Below are positions 27,093 through 35,904 of a stretch of DNA of 64,000 nt, in pieces. A program made the translations under genes and the position numbers. Numbering within the stretch: the stretch's first letter is position 1; the number at the start of each line of letters is the position of its first letter. Source of the stretch: Brevibacterium sp. W7.2 (GTDB taxonomy: Bacteria; Actinomycetota; Actinomycetes; Actinomycetales; Brevibacteriaceae); assembly GCF_018137945.1 (NCBI RefSeq), contig NZ_CP073089.1, positions 3,224,001 to 3,288,000 of the forward strand, written 5' to 3'. Below the pieces are notes generated by a model. It made no database searches. It was not told the DNA's origin and saw only the letters and a program-made list of their open reading frames with translations.

Positions 27093-28505
27093 ATGGACGT
27101 CAAAGCCGCATTGGCCGACGCCTCCACCGTTCCGTTCTGGCTCGACACCGACGCCCGGCCGCAGCCGCTGCCGCCGCTGGCACGGGACCTCGAGGCCGAT
27201 CTCGTCGTCGTCGGCGGCGGGTTCACCGGGCTGTGGACGGCCCTCCAGGCGAAGGAGCGCGACCCCGACCGGCACGTCGTCCTCCTCGAGGCGAACACCG
27301 TCGGCTGGGCGGCCTCAGGCCGCAACGGCGGGTTCTGCGCAGCCAGCCTCACCCACGGCTACGACAACGGCGAGTCGCACCTGCCGGCGGAGAACGAGCG
27401 CCTGGCAGCCCTCGGCCGGGAGAACCTCGACGCGATCGAGGCCGCCGTCTCCCGCTACGGCATGGACTGCGAGTTCGAACGCACCGGCGAACTCGACGTC
27501 GCGACCGAGGACTACCAGGTCCCCGGCCTGCGGGAGGCCCACGACCCCGATGCCGGGTTCGTCTTCCTCACCCAGGAGGAGCTCGCGACGATCGTGAAGT
27601 CCCCGACGTACAAGGGCGCGCTGTGGGACTCGCGGGAGGTCGCGATGCTCAACCCGGCGAAGCTGTGCTGGGAGCTGCTGCGCGTCATCCGGGACCTCGG
27701 CGTCGAGGTCTACGAGGGCACGAAGGTCACCGACGTCAGCGACCGGAAGCAGACGGTCGCGGTGACCACCGAACCGGTCTCCGGTGCCGCCACGGCGGCC
27801 GGAGCGGCGACGATCACGGCGCAGCGGGTGGCGCTGGCGACGAACGTCTTCCCCTCCCTCCTCAAGCGAGCGAGCCTCCACACCGTGCCCGTCTACGACT
27901 ATGCGCTGATGACCGAACCGCTCAGCGACGACCAGATGGCGGCGATCGGCTGGGAGGGCCGGCAGGGCATCGGCGACTGCGCGAACCGCTTCCACTATTA
28001 CCGGCTCACGGCCGACAACCGCATCCTCTTCGGCGGCTGGGACGCCGTCTACCACTACGGGCGGCAGGTGTCGTGGAAGTACGACCAGAACCGGGAGACC
28101 TTCGAAACCCTCGCCCGGCACTTCTTCGAGACGTTCCCGCAGCTGGCGGACGTGAAGTTCACCCACAAGTGGGGTGGGGCCATCGACACGTGCTCCCGGT
28201 TCTTCGCGTTCTTCGTCACCGCCTACGACCGGAAGGTCGCGATGGCGGCCGGGTTCACCGGCCTCGGCGTCGGTGCCTCCCGGTTCGCCGGCACCGTCAT
28301 GCTCGACCTGCTCTCCGGTGAGGAGACCGAGCTGACGCAGCTGGAGATGGTGCGCAGGCGGCCGCTGCCGTTCCCGCCCGAACCGGTGGCGTGGCTCGGC
28401 ATCAGGATGACGACGAACGCTCTCATCAAGGCCGATGAGAACCAGGGCAGGCGCGGCCCGCTGCTCAAGGTCCTCGACGCCGTCGGCATGGGCTTCGACT
28501 CCTGA
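27093..28505 (+). CDS. PuuB-like FAD-dependent amine oxidase
   Basis: A 470-residue FAD oxidoreductase of the DAO family resembling gamma-glutamylputrescine oxidase (PuuB). The FAD-binding motif is VVVGGGFTGLWTA at about residue 31, followed by LLEANTVGWAASGRNGGFC; the C-terminal FAD contacts are in AAGFTGLGVGASRFAG. It would oxidise an amine to an aldehyde, which the dehydrogenase at 19650 then converts to the acid. No gamma-glutamylputrescine synthetase (PuuA) is in the window, so direct putrescine oxidation is possible. The start is uncertain: in-frame ATGs lie at 26973 (overlapping the permease stop), 27066 and 27093; I list the last because the family N-terminus begins there. Confidence 0.88.
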   Translation: MDVKAALADASTVPFWLDTDARPQPLPPLARDLEADLVVVGGGFTGLWTALQAKERDPDRHVVLLEANTVGWAASGRNGGFCAASLTHGYDNGESHLPAENERLAALGRENLDAIEAAVSRYGMDCEFERTGELDVATEDYQVPGLREAHDPDAGFVFLTQEELATIVKSPTYKGALWDSREVAMLNPAKLCWELLRVIRDLGVEVYEGTKVTDVSDRKQTVAVTTEPVSGAATAAGAATITAQRVALATNVFPSLLKRASLHTVPVYDYALMTEPLSDDQMAAIGWEGRQGIGDCANRFHYYRLTADNRILFGGWDAVYHYGRQVSWKYDQNRETFETLARHFFETFPQLADVKFTHKWGGAIDTCSRFFAFFVTAYDRKVAMAAGFTGLGVGASRFAGTVMLDLLSGEETELTQLEMVRRRPLPFPPEPVAWLGIRMTTNALIKADENQGRRGPLLKVLDAVGMGFDS

Positions 28506-28537
28506 GCCTCCCCGCGGGGCTCCTCTGCGCGCTTGAT

Positions 28538-28572
28538 AGACTTCTGCCGAGCGCGGGAGGAGCTCCCGCGCC
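28538..28572 (+). promoter_or_regulatory. purSQ promoter -10 box and leader hairpin
   Basis: TAGACT (28538-28543) is a good -10 box placing the transcript start near 28550. Immediately after it, GCGCGGGAG (28552-28560) and CTCCCGCGC (28564-28572) form a 9-bp stem with a 3-nt loop at the very 5' end of the mRNA, 24 nt before the purS ATG. This could protect the 5' end or regulate; it has no resemblance to a known purine riboswitch. Confidence 0.5.
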
Positions 28573-28596
28573 CCGTTGTGAAGGAGTCAAACACGC

Positions 28597-28851
28597 ATGG
28601 CACGTGTCGTCGTTGAAGTGATGCCCAAGCCCGAGATCCTCGACCCGCAGGGCAAAGCGATCTCCGGTGGTCTCGCTCGACTGGGGTTCCCCGGTTTCGG
28701 TGAGGTCAGGCAGGGCAAGCGCTTCGAACTCGAGGTCGAGGGAGAAGCCACCGACGAGGTGCTCGCCCAGGCGCGCGAAGCCGCCGAGACTCTCCTGTCG
28801 AACCCCGTCATCGAGAACGTCGTCGCCGTCCGCGTCGCCGAGGACGCCTGA
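28597..28851 (+). CDS. purS: FGAM synthase subunit PurS
   Basis: PurS is the small structural subunit that joins PurL and PurQ in formylglycinamidine ribonucleotide synthase, channelling ammonia from PurQ to PurL. The 84 residues match the family along their length: [19 protein letters not shown] at the start, then the [20 protein letters not shown] segment typical of PurS. GAAGGAG lies 10 nt before the ATG. The stop overlaps the purQ start by one base (TGATG). The partner purL lies about 29 kb away at 58106. Confidence 0.96.
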   Translation: MARVVVEVMPKPEILDPQGKAISGGLARLGFPGFGEVRQGKRFELEVEGEATDEVLAQAREAAETLLSNPVIENVVAVRVAEDA

Positions 28852-29582
28852 TGACGGCCACCGCCGCGACCGACTCCGCGACGGCCTCGGCGTCCGGTCC
28901 GAGGATCGGCGTCGTCACGTTCCCCGGCACCCTCGATGACCGGGACGCAGCGCGCGCGGTCACCCTCGCGGGCGCCTCGGCGGTCAATCTCTGGCACGCC
29001 GACTCGACGCTCTCCGGCGTCGATGCAGTCATCCTGCCCGGCGGGTTCTCCTACGGGGACTACCTGCGGGCCGGAGCGATCGCCCGCTTCGCCCCGATCA
29101 TGGACGCCGTCGTCGCGGCCGCGAACGCCGGCATGCCGGTGCTCGGCATCTGCAACGGCTTCCAGGTCCTCTGCGAGTCCCATCTTCTGCCCGGTGCGCT
29201 CATCCGCAACGAGGAGCAGCACTTCGTCTGCCGCGACCAGGATCTCCTCGTCGAGAACGCGGACACCGCGTGGACCGGCGACTACGAGCAGGGCCAGACG
29301 ATCACGATCCCGCTGAAGAACGGCGAGGGCGGCTACGTCGCCACCGACGAGGTGCTCGACGAGCTCGAGGCGACCGGTCGCGTCGTCTTCCGCTACCAGG
29401 GCCTCAACCCCAACGGCTCGCTGCGCGACATCGCCGGCATCACGAACGAAGCGGGCAACGTCGTCGGACTCATGCCCCATCCCGAGCACGCGGTCGAGGC
29501 CGGCTACGGCCCCGCGAGCACCGGCGTCGACGGGCAGGGGTTCTTCTCGTCCGCCGTGCGCACTCTGCTCGCGTCCCGCTGA
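28851..29582 (+). CDS. purQ: FGAM synthase glutaminase subunit PurQ
   Basis: PurQ hydrolyses glutamine and supplies ammonia to PurL for the conversion of FGAR to FGAM (purine step four). The 243 residues form a class I glutamine amidotransferase: [17 protein letters not shown], nucleophile Cys101 in [10 protein letters not shown], and the His210/Glu212 pair in MPHPEHAVE. An N-terminal extension of about 16 Ala/Thr/Ser residues precedes the usual start ([13 protein letters not shown]). It is translated through the 1-base overlap with purS and followed by a strong hairpin, so purSQ is a two-gene operon. Confidence 0.96.
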   Translation: MTATAATDSATASASGPRIGVVTFPGTLDDRDAARAVTLAGASAVNLWHADSTLSGVDAVILPGGFSYGDYLRAGAIARFAPIMDAVVAAANAGMPVLGICNGFQVLCESHLLPGALIRNEEQHFVCRDQDLLVENADTAWTGDYEQGQTITIPLKNGEGGYVATDEVLDELEATGRVVFRYQGLNPNGSLRDIAGITNEAGNVVGLMPHPEHAVEAGYGPASTGVDGQGFFSSAVRTLLASR

Positions 29583-29596
29583 GCGCAGACACGCGA

Positions 29597-29640
29597 ATCG
29601 GTCCCGGTTCCCCGACTCAACCTCGGGGACCGGGACCGAT
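29597..29640. terminator. Hairpin terminator after purQ
   Basis: ATCGGTCCCGG (29597-29607) pairs with CCGGGACCGAT (29630-29640); the stem can extend through CCCC/GGGG with a small bulge. It lies 14 bp past the purQ stop and faces the end of the convergent surface-protein gene, so it may serve both. Confidence 0.8.
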
Positions 29641-29690
29641 CTCGTTTCGCCGTCCGGCCGGGACGAGTCACCGACCTGACGGGAGTTCTG

Positions 29691-31205
29691 TCATCCCTTC
29701 ATCTGTCCGCGGCGGCGGGCGAAGAGGACCGCTCCCGCTCCTGCGAGGATGAGGATGGCGCCGGCGCCGAGGCCGGTGAGTTCTGCACCGGTGCGGGGCA
29801 TCGACCCGTTGTTGCCGCCGCCGGAACCGCCCCCGCCGTTTCCGCCGCCGCCACCGCCACCGGAGCCGGTGACCGTGAACCCGCTGTTCATGACGTAGTC
29901 GCCGCAGGTGGCTTGGACGGTGTACTTGCCGACGTACGCCGCGGGATCGTTCTCCAAACCGTAGGTCTGCACCGCGGCGACATCGCCGCCGTCGGCCGGG
30001 GCCGTCCGGTCGTAGAGGAGGACGTCGCTGCTGTTCCAGACCTGGAAGCGGACCTCATCGGCGACCAGGCAGTCGACGACTGCCATCGTCACGCCCTTGT
30101 CGCGGTTGACGAAGTCGGCGCCGGAGATCGTCTCAGGCCAGACCGAGAGGGTCGGCTCAAGGGTCTCATCGCCGTCCGCGGTGACGGTGAACGTGCCCTC
30201 CTGGAACATGTCACCGCAATCGGCCGTGACGAGGTATCGCCCGATGAATGCGACCGGGTCGGTATCGCCGACCTCGGGCACCCAGGTCACCACGGCGGCG
30301 GTGTCCTCACCAGCTTCCTGGCTCGCTTCGAAGACCACGGTATCCGGGTCATAGGCGGTGGTGATCATGATGTTGACGTCGGAATCCATCCGGCAGCCGG
30401 ACATCATCACGGTCACACCGCTGGTGAGGAAGTCGGAGACCTGCTGCGAACCCGGGGTGATGTCGAGAGTCGTGCCCGATGGCGGCGGCTCGGTCTCGTC
30501 ACCGACGACGGTGGCGCTGGCCGAATACGTCTCGTTCTGGTCGCCGCGCTGAACGCTGACGGTCACCGTGACGGTGTCGCCGGGCTCGTAGGCGCCCTCG
30601 GTGTAGTACACACCGGTGAACGAACCGTCGGAGTCCACGGTTGCATGAGTGCCGTCGCCGTCGCCCCATCCGATGTCATCTCCTGCGAGGACACCGTCGA
30701 CGAAGAATCGAATGCCTTTGTCGGGGTCGTTGAGGTCCGACACCGTGACCTCATCGGACTCGAGGTACATGGTGGCGTCGATCGGCTCATCTGTGGGGGA
30801 TTCGGTCGGGGTCTCGGTGGGGGTGCCTTCGACGTCCGCTTCTGCGGGAGTCGAGGGATCGGTGGAGCCATCGGTCGCGGCTTCGTCCGTCGCGCCGGAC
30901 GAGTCATCGCCGCCGGTGGAGTCGTCGCTGCCCGAGGTATCGGCAGTGCTCATGTCACCGCCGGAGCTGTCGTCGGTTCCCTGCGACGTGGAGTCATCGG
31001 TGCCGGTGTCCGTGCCGGTGTCGGTGCCCGTGTCCGTGGTGTCGCCGGGCGGGGTTCCGCCGTCGGCGGTGCCGTCGGGATCCGGCATCGCCATGAGGGT
31101 TGTCTGCCCCGCTGCTCCGTCCGCTGCCAGGGAGGCGGCGGCCGGGAGGGAGCCCATGGTGGCGACGGCGAGTGCCACCGTCGTCGCGAGGATGAGGCGT
31201 TTCAT
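29691..31205 (-). CDS. Secreted cell-surface protein with LPXTG-like (MPRTG) sorting signal
   Basis: A 504-residue exported protein. Residues 1-28 form a signal peptide (KRLILATTVALAVATMGSLP). Next come about 100 residues of Asp/Ser/Thr/Gly-rich low complexity with TDTG repeats, then three Ig-like or Big-like modules of roughly 90-100 residues, two of which carry paired cysteines (SGCRMDS with TADCGDM; VDCLV with ATCGDY). A Gly/Asn-rich spacer leads to MPRTG at residues 469-473, a hydrophobic span and an RRR tail, the layout of a sortase substrate with Met in place of Leu. The ATG at 31205 has GGAAGGAC 5 nt upstream. A wall-linked adhesin or spacer protein is likely. No sortase gene is in the window. 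Confidence 0.85.
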   Translation of the reverse strand: MKRLILATTVALAVATMGSLPAAASLAADGAAGQTTLMAMPDPDGTADGGTPPGDTTDTGTDTGTDTGTDDSTSQGTDDSSGGDMSTADTSGSDDSTGGDDSSGATDEAATDGSTDPSTPAEADVEGTPTETPTESPTDEPIDATMYLESDEVTVSDLNDPDKGIRFFVDGVLAGDDIGWGDGDGTHATVDSDGSFTGVYYTEGAYEPGDTVTVTVSVQRGDQNETYSASATVVGDETEPPPSGTTLDITPGSQQVSDFLTSGVTVMMSGCRMDSDVNIMITTAYDPDTVVFEASQEAGEDTAAVVTWVPEVGDTDPVAFIGRYLVTADCGDMFQEGTFTVTADGDETLEPTLSVWPETISGADFVNRDKGVTMAVVDCLVADEVRFQVWNSSDVLLYDRTAPADGGDVAAVQTYGLENDPAAYVGKYTVQATCGDYVMNSGFTVTGSGGGGGGGNGGGGSGGGNNGSMPRTGAELTGLGAGAILILAGAGAVLFARRRGQMKG

Positions 31206-31680
31206 GATCGTCCTTCCAGCGGGGCCTGGAGCTGCCACGGTGCTCGTGGCTGCTTGTCGAGGACACTACGTCTGTGCGCCGCGACCGGGGACTTATGAAC
31301 ATTGAGTTCATGACGATTCTGTGATGCAGGTCACGGCGTGCTGTTATTGTTTCGTCACTGTTCGGATGATCGGCGCGCACGGCGGGGTCCGTCGCGGGCC
31401 TCGGCGCTGCTCGCACGCCGGCAACCCGGTGGCCCAGGTGGCACCGGATTCTCCGCTCGATCCGCAGGCCGTCGGACTGCCGGTGTCGGACGATCCGAGG
31501 ACTTCGCACAGGCCGCCATGCCGAGATCACGATTCGGCAGACCCTGCCGTCGGAGCCGGAAAATCGTTACCACCGGAACCTGTTGACATGCGCGCCGCGA
31601 AGGGGGTGTGCGCACCCACGGGACGAGGCCGGCTGCTCCGCTGGTCGGGGCCTGCTGCAGGCGTCAGCGCCTCGGTTCGG
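31206..31680. other. 475-bp gene-free gap between the exporter and surface-protein genes
   Basis: No convincing gene is present; the open frames here have no family signal and run against the neighbours. It contains the putative surface-protein promoter and a Crp-like palindrome (listed separately), a TGAAC-N5-GTTCA inverted repeat at 31296-31310, and a small GGGTG/CACCC stem near 31606-31618 that may end the exporter transcript. Confidence 0.5.
31292..31335 (-). promoter_or_regulatory. Candidate promoter with Crp/Fnr-family-like operator for the surface-protein gene
   Basis: On the minus strand CATAAG (31297-31292) resembles a -10 box. TGTGATGCAGGTCACG at 31320-31335 fits the TGTGA-N6-TCACA site of Crp/GlxR-type regulators with one mismatch, and its centre would lie about 42 bp upstream of the inferred transcript start, the usual class II activator position. 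Both elements were found by eye. Confidence 0.4.
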
Positions 31681-33966
31681 TCAGTCCGTTCCCCTCCCGC
31701 CGAGCGGCGGCTGAGCCTCCGAGCGCCCGCCCGGGTCGGTCGTTGCGTCGTTCCGCACGCCGGACTCGTCCCCGACCTCGCCTGACTCCCCCGCCCCAGC
31801 GGCAGCCTCCGTCGACCCAGCAGCAGGCTCCGTCGACCCAGCGGTAGGCTCCTCGGCCACTGCGGCGTCGCCGGCGTCATCGGCCAGCGCCGCGGCATCG
31901 GCGGCGAGCCCCGGCTCGGTCTCCGCCTCGGCGAGGACCTCAGCGGTGAAGTGCTCCTCGGCATCCTCACCTCGGAACTGCGACATGTAGAGGCGGTAGT
32001 ACGCGCCCTCGGCGGCGAGGAGCTCCTCGTGGTTGCCGTGTTCGACGATCGCACCGTTCTCCATGACGAGGATGGTGTCGGCATCGCGGATCGTCGAGAG
32101 CCGGTGCGCGATGACGAACGACGTCCGGTCGGTGCGCAGGGCCGCCATCGCCTGCTGCACGAGCAGCTCGGTGCGGGTGTCCACCGACGAGGTCGCCTCG
32201 TCGAGGATGAGCAGCGAGGGATCGGCGAGGAACGCCCGGGCGATCGTGATGAGCTGGCGCTCACCGGCGGAGACGCTGCCGCCGTCGGCGTCGATGACGG
32301 TGTCGTAGCCGTCGGGCAGCTGCCGGACGAAGCGGTCGACCATCGTCGCCTTCGCGGCGTCGATGACCTCCTCGTCGGTGGCGTCGAGTCGTCCGTACCG
32401 GATGTTGTCGCGGATCGAGCCTTCGAACAGCCAGGCATCCTGGAGCACCATGCCCACGTGCGACCGGAGGTCGGCACGGGTGAGGTCGCGGATGTCGACC
32501 CCGTCGAGGTAGATCGTCCCGCCGGTGAGCTCGTAGAAGCGCATGACGAGGTTGACCAGCGTCGTCTTGCCGGCGCCCGTGGGACCGACGATCGCGACCG
32601 TGTGGCCGGGATCAGCGGTGAAGGAGACATCCTCGATGAGCGGGGTGTCCTCGGTGTAGCGGAAGCTGACATGCGAGAAGTCGACTCGCCCGGGAGTCCG
32701 CGGAGGCAGCGCGGCCGTCGCCTCGTCGGGCTCCTCCTCGTCGGCGTCGAGGAGTTCGAAGGTGCGCTCGGCCGAGGCGACACCGGACTGGAGCATGTTC
32801 GCCACTCCGGCCATCTCCGAGATCGGCTGCGAGAACTCCCGCGAGTACTGGATGAACGCGGTCGCATCGCCGAGCGTCATCTGTCCCGAGGCGACCCGCA
32901 GGCCGCCGGCGACGGCGATGAGGACGTAGCTGAGGTACGACACGAACTGCATCGAGGGCATGATCATCCCGGAGACGAACTGGGCCCCCGACGATGCGGC
33001 GTAGAGCTCTTCGTTGCGGCGGTCGAACTCGTCGAGCATGACCTTGTCGCGGCCGAAGGCCCGCACGACGTCGAGCCCCGAGAACGACTCCTCGACGTGG
33101 CCGTTGACCTCACCGGTGTACTTCCACTGCGCCTTGAACTTCTTCTGCGCCTGGGAGCCGATGACGCCGGCGATGATCGCCGACAGCGGCAGGGCGATGA
33201 AAGCGAGCAGCGCGAGCTGCCACGAGACGATGAACATCATCACGCCGATGCCGACGATCGTCAGCGCCGATTGGACGAGTTGGGAGAACGCCTGCTGGAG
33301 GGCCTGCTGGATGTTGTCGACGTCGTTCGTCACCCGCGACATGACATCGCCGCGCTGCCGCGTGTCGAAGTACCGCAGCGGGAGCCGGTTGATCTTGCGC
33401 TCGATGTCCTCACGCAGGCGGTAGACGACGCGCATGACGAGGGCGTTGAGGATGTAGCCCTGCGCCCACATGAGCATCGAGGCGACCAGGTACATGAGGA
33501 GGACGATGATGATGATCTGCCCGAGTGCCGTGAAGTCGATGCCCTGACCGGGGACGACGCCGGCGGTCGCGAGCATGTCGGCGTAGTCGTCGCGGCCTTC
33601 GGCACGGGCACCGGCGATGATGTCCTCGATGTTCGCGCCCGCCGGCAGCTGGGAGCCGATGACTCCGGAGTAGACGACGTCCATCGCCTTGCCGAGCACC
33701 TTCGGGGCGATGACGGTGAGGACGACCGAGCCGATGACGAGGAGGACGACCTTGACGAGTCCCGCCTTCTCGTCGGCCATGAGTCCGAAGAGGCGCTTGA
33801 CCGAGGGCCAGAAGTGCTTGGCCTTCCGCGGCGGGGTGCCTCCGAACATGTCTCCGTCGGCCTCGGAGGGGATGAAGTCCTCGGCGAGTTCGGCCTCGGC
33901 GGTGGCGGCAGCGGTCGTGCCGGACGTCTCTGCGGTCGTCGTGTCGACGGGATCCTTCTTCGCCAT
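31681..33966 (-). CDS. ABC exporter half-transporter with consensus Walker B (partner of the 33968 gene)
   Basis: A 761-residue MsbA/LmrA-type ABC exporter: N-terminal hydrophilic stretch, six-helix membrane domain (about residues 60-370), ATPase domain (about 420-660) and an Ala/Glu/Ser-rich tail with a TAGSTEPAAGSTEAAAG duplication. Walker A is GPTGAGKTT, Walker B LLILDEATSSVD with the catalytic Glu, but the signature is VSAGERQ instead of LSGGQ. That combination is the mirror image of the preceding gene, whose signature is intact and whose Walker B is degenerate. Such pairs form heterodimers with one active and one degenerate ATP site. The ATG follows the partner's stop by 1 bp. Likely substrates are drugs, lipids or peptides; unknown. 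Confidence 0.92.
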   Translation of the reverse strand: MAKKDPVDTTTAETSGTTAAATAEAELAEDFIPSEADGDMFGGTPPRKAKHFWPSVKRLFGLMADEKAGLVKVVLLVIGSVVLTVIAPKVLGKAMDVVYSGVIGSQLPAGANIEDIIAGARAEGRDDYADMLATAGVVPGQGIDFTALGQIIIIVLLMYLVASMLMWAQGYILNALVMRVVYRLREDIERKINRLPLRYFDTRQRGDVMSRVTNDVDNIQQALQQAFSQLVQSALTIVGIGVMMFIVSWQLALLAFIALPLSAIIAGVIGSQAQKKFKAQWKYTGEVNGHVEESFSGLDVVRAFGRDKVMLDEFDRRNEELYAASSGAQFVSGMIMPSMQFVSYLSYVLIAVAGGLRVASGQMTLGDATAFIQYSREFSQPISEMAGVANMLQSGVASAERTFELLDADEEEPDEATAALPPRTPGRVDFSHVSFRYTEDTPLIEDVSFTADPGHTVAIVGPTGAGKTTLVNLVMRFYELTGGTIYLDGVDIRDLTRADLRSHVGMVLQDAWLFEGSIRDNIRYGRLDATDEEVIDAAKATMVDRFVRQLPDGYDTVIDADGGSVSAGERQLITIARAFLADPSLLILDEATSSVDTRTELLVQQAMAALRTDRTSFVIAHRLSTIRDADTILVMENGAIVEHGNHEELLAAEGAYYRLYMSQFRGEDAEEHFTAEVLAEAETEPGLAADAAALADDAGDAAVAEEPTAGSTEPAAGSTEAAAGAGESGEVGDESGVRNDATTDPGGRSEAQPPLGGRGTD

Positions 33967-33967
33967 G

Positions 33968-35701
33968 TCAGTTCACTCCTTCCGCGGTCAGCTGGGATTC
34001 GACGATCTCCTGATAGGTCGGGTTCGTCTCGAGCAGTTCGTCGTGGGTGCCGCGGCCGACGATCTTCCCGTCGTCGAGGACGAGGATCCGGTCGGCCTCG
34101 CGGATCGTCGACACGCGCTGGGCGACGACGATGACCGTCGCCTCCCCCGTCGTCTCGGCCAGGGCCTCGCGCAGTCGGGCGTCGGTGGCGACGTCGAGCG
34201 CGGAGAACGAATCGTCGAAGACGTAGACGAGCGGTTTCGCGGCGAGCGCGCGGGCGATGCAGAGGCGCTGCCGCTGGCCGCCGGAGAAGTTCGTGCCGCC
34301 CTGGGAGACGCTCTCGTCGAGCCCGCCCGGCTTCTCGGCGACGAAGTCCGCGGCCTGCGCGGTCTCCAGCGCCTCCCACAGCTGCGCGTCGTCGGCGTGC
34401 TCGCTGCCGAAGCGCAGGTTCGAGGCGATCGTGCCGGAGAACAGGTAGGGCTTCTGCGGCACGAGGCCGACGACCTCGGCGAGCTGGTGACGGTTGAAGG
34501 CGCTGACCGGTGTTCCGTCGATGAGCACCTGACCAGACTGCGGGTCGATGAGGCGCGGGATGAGTCCCACGATCGTCGACTTGCCGGAACCGGTCGATCC
34601 GATGATCGCCGTCGTCGTGCCCGGTCGTGCCGTGAACGAGAGGTCCTCGAGGACGGGGACCTCGGCTCCGGGATAGCCGAAGGTGACATTCCGGAACTCC
34701 AGCTCGCCTCGGCGCGGGAGTTCGTCGACGCCGTCGGGGACGACCATCGACGAGGTGGTCTCGAGGACTTCGCAGATGCGCTCGGCGCAGACGACGGCGC
34801 GCGGGATCATCATCATCATGAACACGCCCATCATCACGGCGACGAGGATCTGGAGGAGGTACTGGAGGAACGCGGTGAGCGAGCCGACCTCCATCTGACC
34901 CGCATCGACGCGGTGGCCGCCGAACCAGAGCACGGCGGCGGTGGCGATGTGGAGGATCATCATGATCGCGGGGAACATGAGGACGAAGAGGTTGCCGACC
35001 TTGACGGAGGTCTCGGTCAGGGCGCGGTTCGCGTCGGCGTACCGGTCGGCTTCGAAGGGCTCGCGGACGAAGGCGCGGATGACGCGGATGCCGGTGATCT
35101 GCTCACGGAGGACGCCGTTGATGTCGTCGACCTGATCCTGCATGCGGCGGAAGAGCGGCATGAGGAGGACGACGAGGATGCCGACGACGATGAAGAGGGT
35201 CGGCACGGAGACCCAGACGAGCCAGGACAGTCCCGCATCCTCGCGCAGGGCCATGATGATGCCGCCGATGCACATGATCGGGGTCGAGACCATGAAGTTG
35301 AGCGTCATGAGCACGAGCATCTGCACCTGCTGCACGTCATTGGTGTTGCGGGTGATGAGGGTCGCGCTGCCGAACTTCCCCACCTCGAGGGTCGAGAGGC
35401 TGTCGACATGGCTGTAGATCGCGCGGCGGATGTCGCGGCCCACGCCCATCGCGGTGCGGGCACCGAAGAAGATCGCGGTGACCGCGGTGATGACCTGGAC
35501 GAAGCAGACGATGAGCATCGTCATGCCCGTCGACCAGATGAAGTCGGTGTTGCCGGCGGCGACGCCTTCGTCGATGATCCGGGCGTTGAGGCTGGGCAGG
35601 TAGAGAGCGGCGATCGTCGAGGCCAGCTGGAGGATGACGACGAAGGCGATGAAGAGCCAATAGGATTTCGCGTATTTCAGGGTGAGGCGCAGAAGTGCCA
35701 C
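33968..35701 (-). CDS. ABC exporter half-transporter with degenerate Walker B
   Basis: A 577-residue half-transporter with six membrane helices then an ATPase domain. Walker A is GSTGSGKST and the signature FSGGQRQ is intact, but Walker B reads VYVFDDSFSALD, so the catalytic Glu is replaced by Asp, as in the degenerate subunit of heterodimeric exporters such as TM287/288. It pairs with the gene 1 bp downstream. The GTG at 35701 has AGGACGG 5 nt upstream and gives the usual start (VALLRLTLKYAKSYWL); an in-frame ATG at 35743 lacks a ribosome site. The two genes form an operon ending near 31680. Confidence 0.92.
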   Translation of the reverse strand: MALLRLTLKYAKSYWLFIAFVVILQLASTIAALYLPSLNARIIDEGVAAGNTDFIWSTGMTMLIVCFVQVITAVTAIFFGARTAMGVGRDIRRAIYSHVDSLSTLEVGKFGSATLITRNTNDVQQVQMLVLMTLNFMVSTPIMCIGGIIMALREDAGLSWLVWVSVPTLFIVVGILVVLLMPLFRRMQDQVDDINGVLREQITGIRVIRAFVREPFEADRYADANRALTETSVKVGNLFVLMFPAIMMILHIATAAVLWFGGHRVDAGQMEVGSLTAFLQYLLQILVAVMMGVFMMMMIPRAVVCAERICEVLETTSSMVVPDGVDELPRRGELEFRNVTFGYPGAEVPVLEDLSFTARPGTTTAIIGSTGSGKSTIVGLIPRLIDPQSGQVLIDGTPVSAFNRHQLAEVVGLVPQKPYLFSGTIASNLRFGSEHADDAQLWEALETAQAADFVAEKPGGLDESVSQGGTNFSGGQRQRLCIARALAAKPLVYVFDDSFSALDVATDARLREALAETTGEATVIVVAQRVSTIREADRILVLDDGKIVGRGTHDELLETNPTYQEIVESQLTAEGVN

Positions 35702-35891
35702 AGTGTCCGTCCTGGATGTGAGAAGCCGACTTGAGGGCGTCATGAGTTGGAAGAGCGCAACGAACCATCCTACATCGATCGTCCTCCTTCGCAAGAGCGT
35801 GCCATGGTACTGTTCTCGAATCCAGTGGACCACGCGGCACTGACACGGACGCCGGTTCCGCGTGCCTCCTCGCATCTTCGACACGTCCCCG

Positions 35892-35897
35892 TAGGCT
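35892..35897 (+). promoter_or_regulatory. Leaderless promoter -10 box for the DUF6882-like gene
   Basis: TAGGCT is followed by 7 nt and the ATG at 35905; no ribosome site is present. The same TAGGCT hexamer precedes purD-purC at the same distance. Confidence 0.55.
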
Positions 35898-35904
35898 GGA
35901 AATC

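Noticed and set aside
28552..28572. Purine riboswitch in the purS leader
   Set aside because: The leader is about 50 nt with one hairpin, too short for the purine aptamer, and lacks its conserved core.
31321..31785. Plus-strand frame between the surface-protein and exporter genes
   Set aside because: Cys/Arg/Pro-rich with no recognisable family, and it runs into the exporter gene antisense; more likely non-coding.
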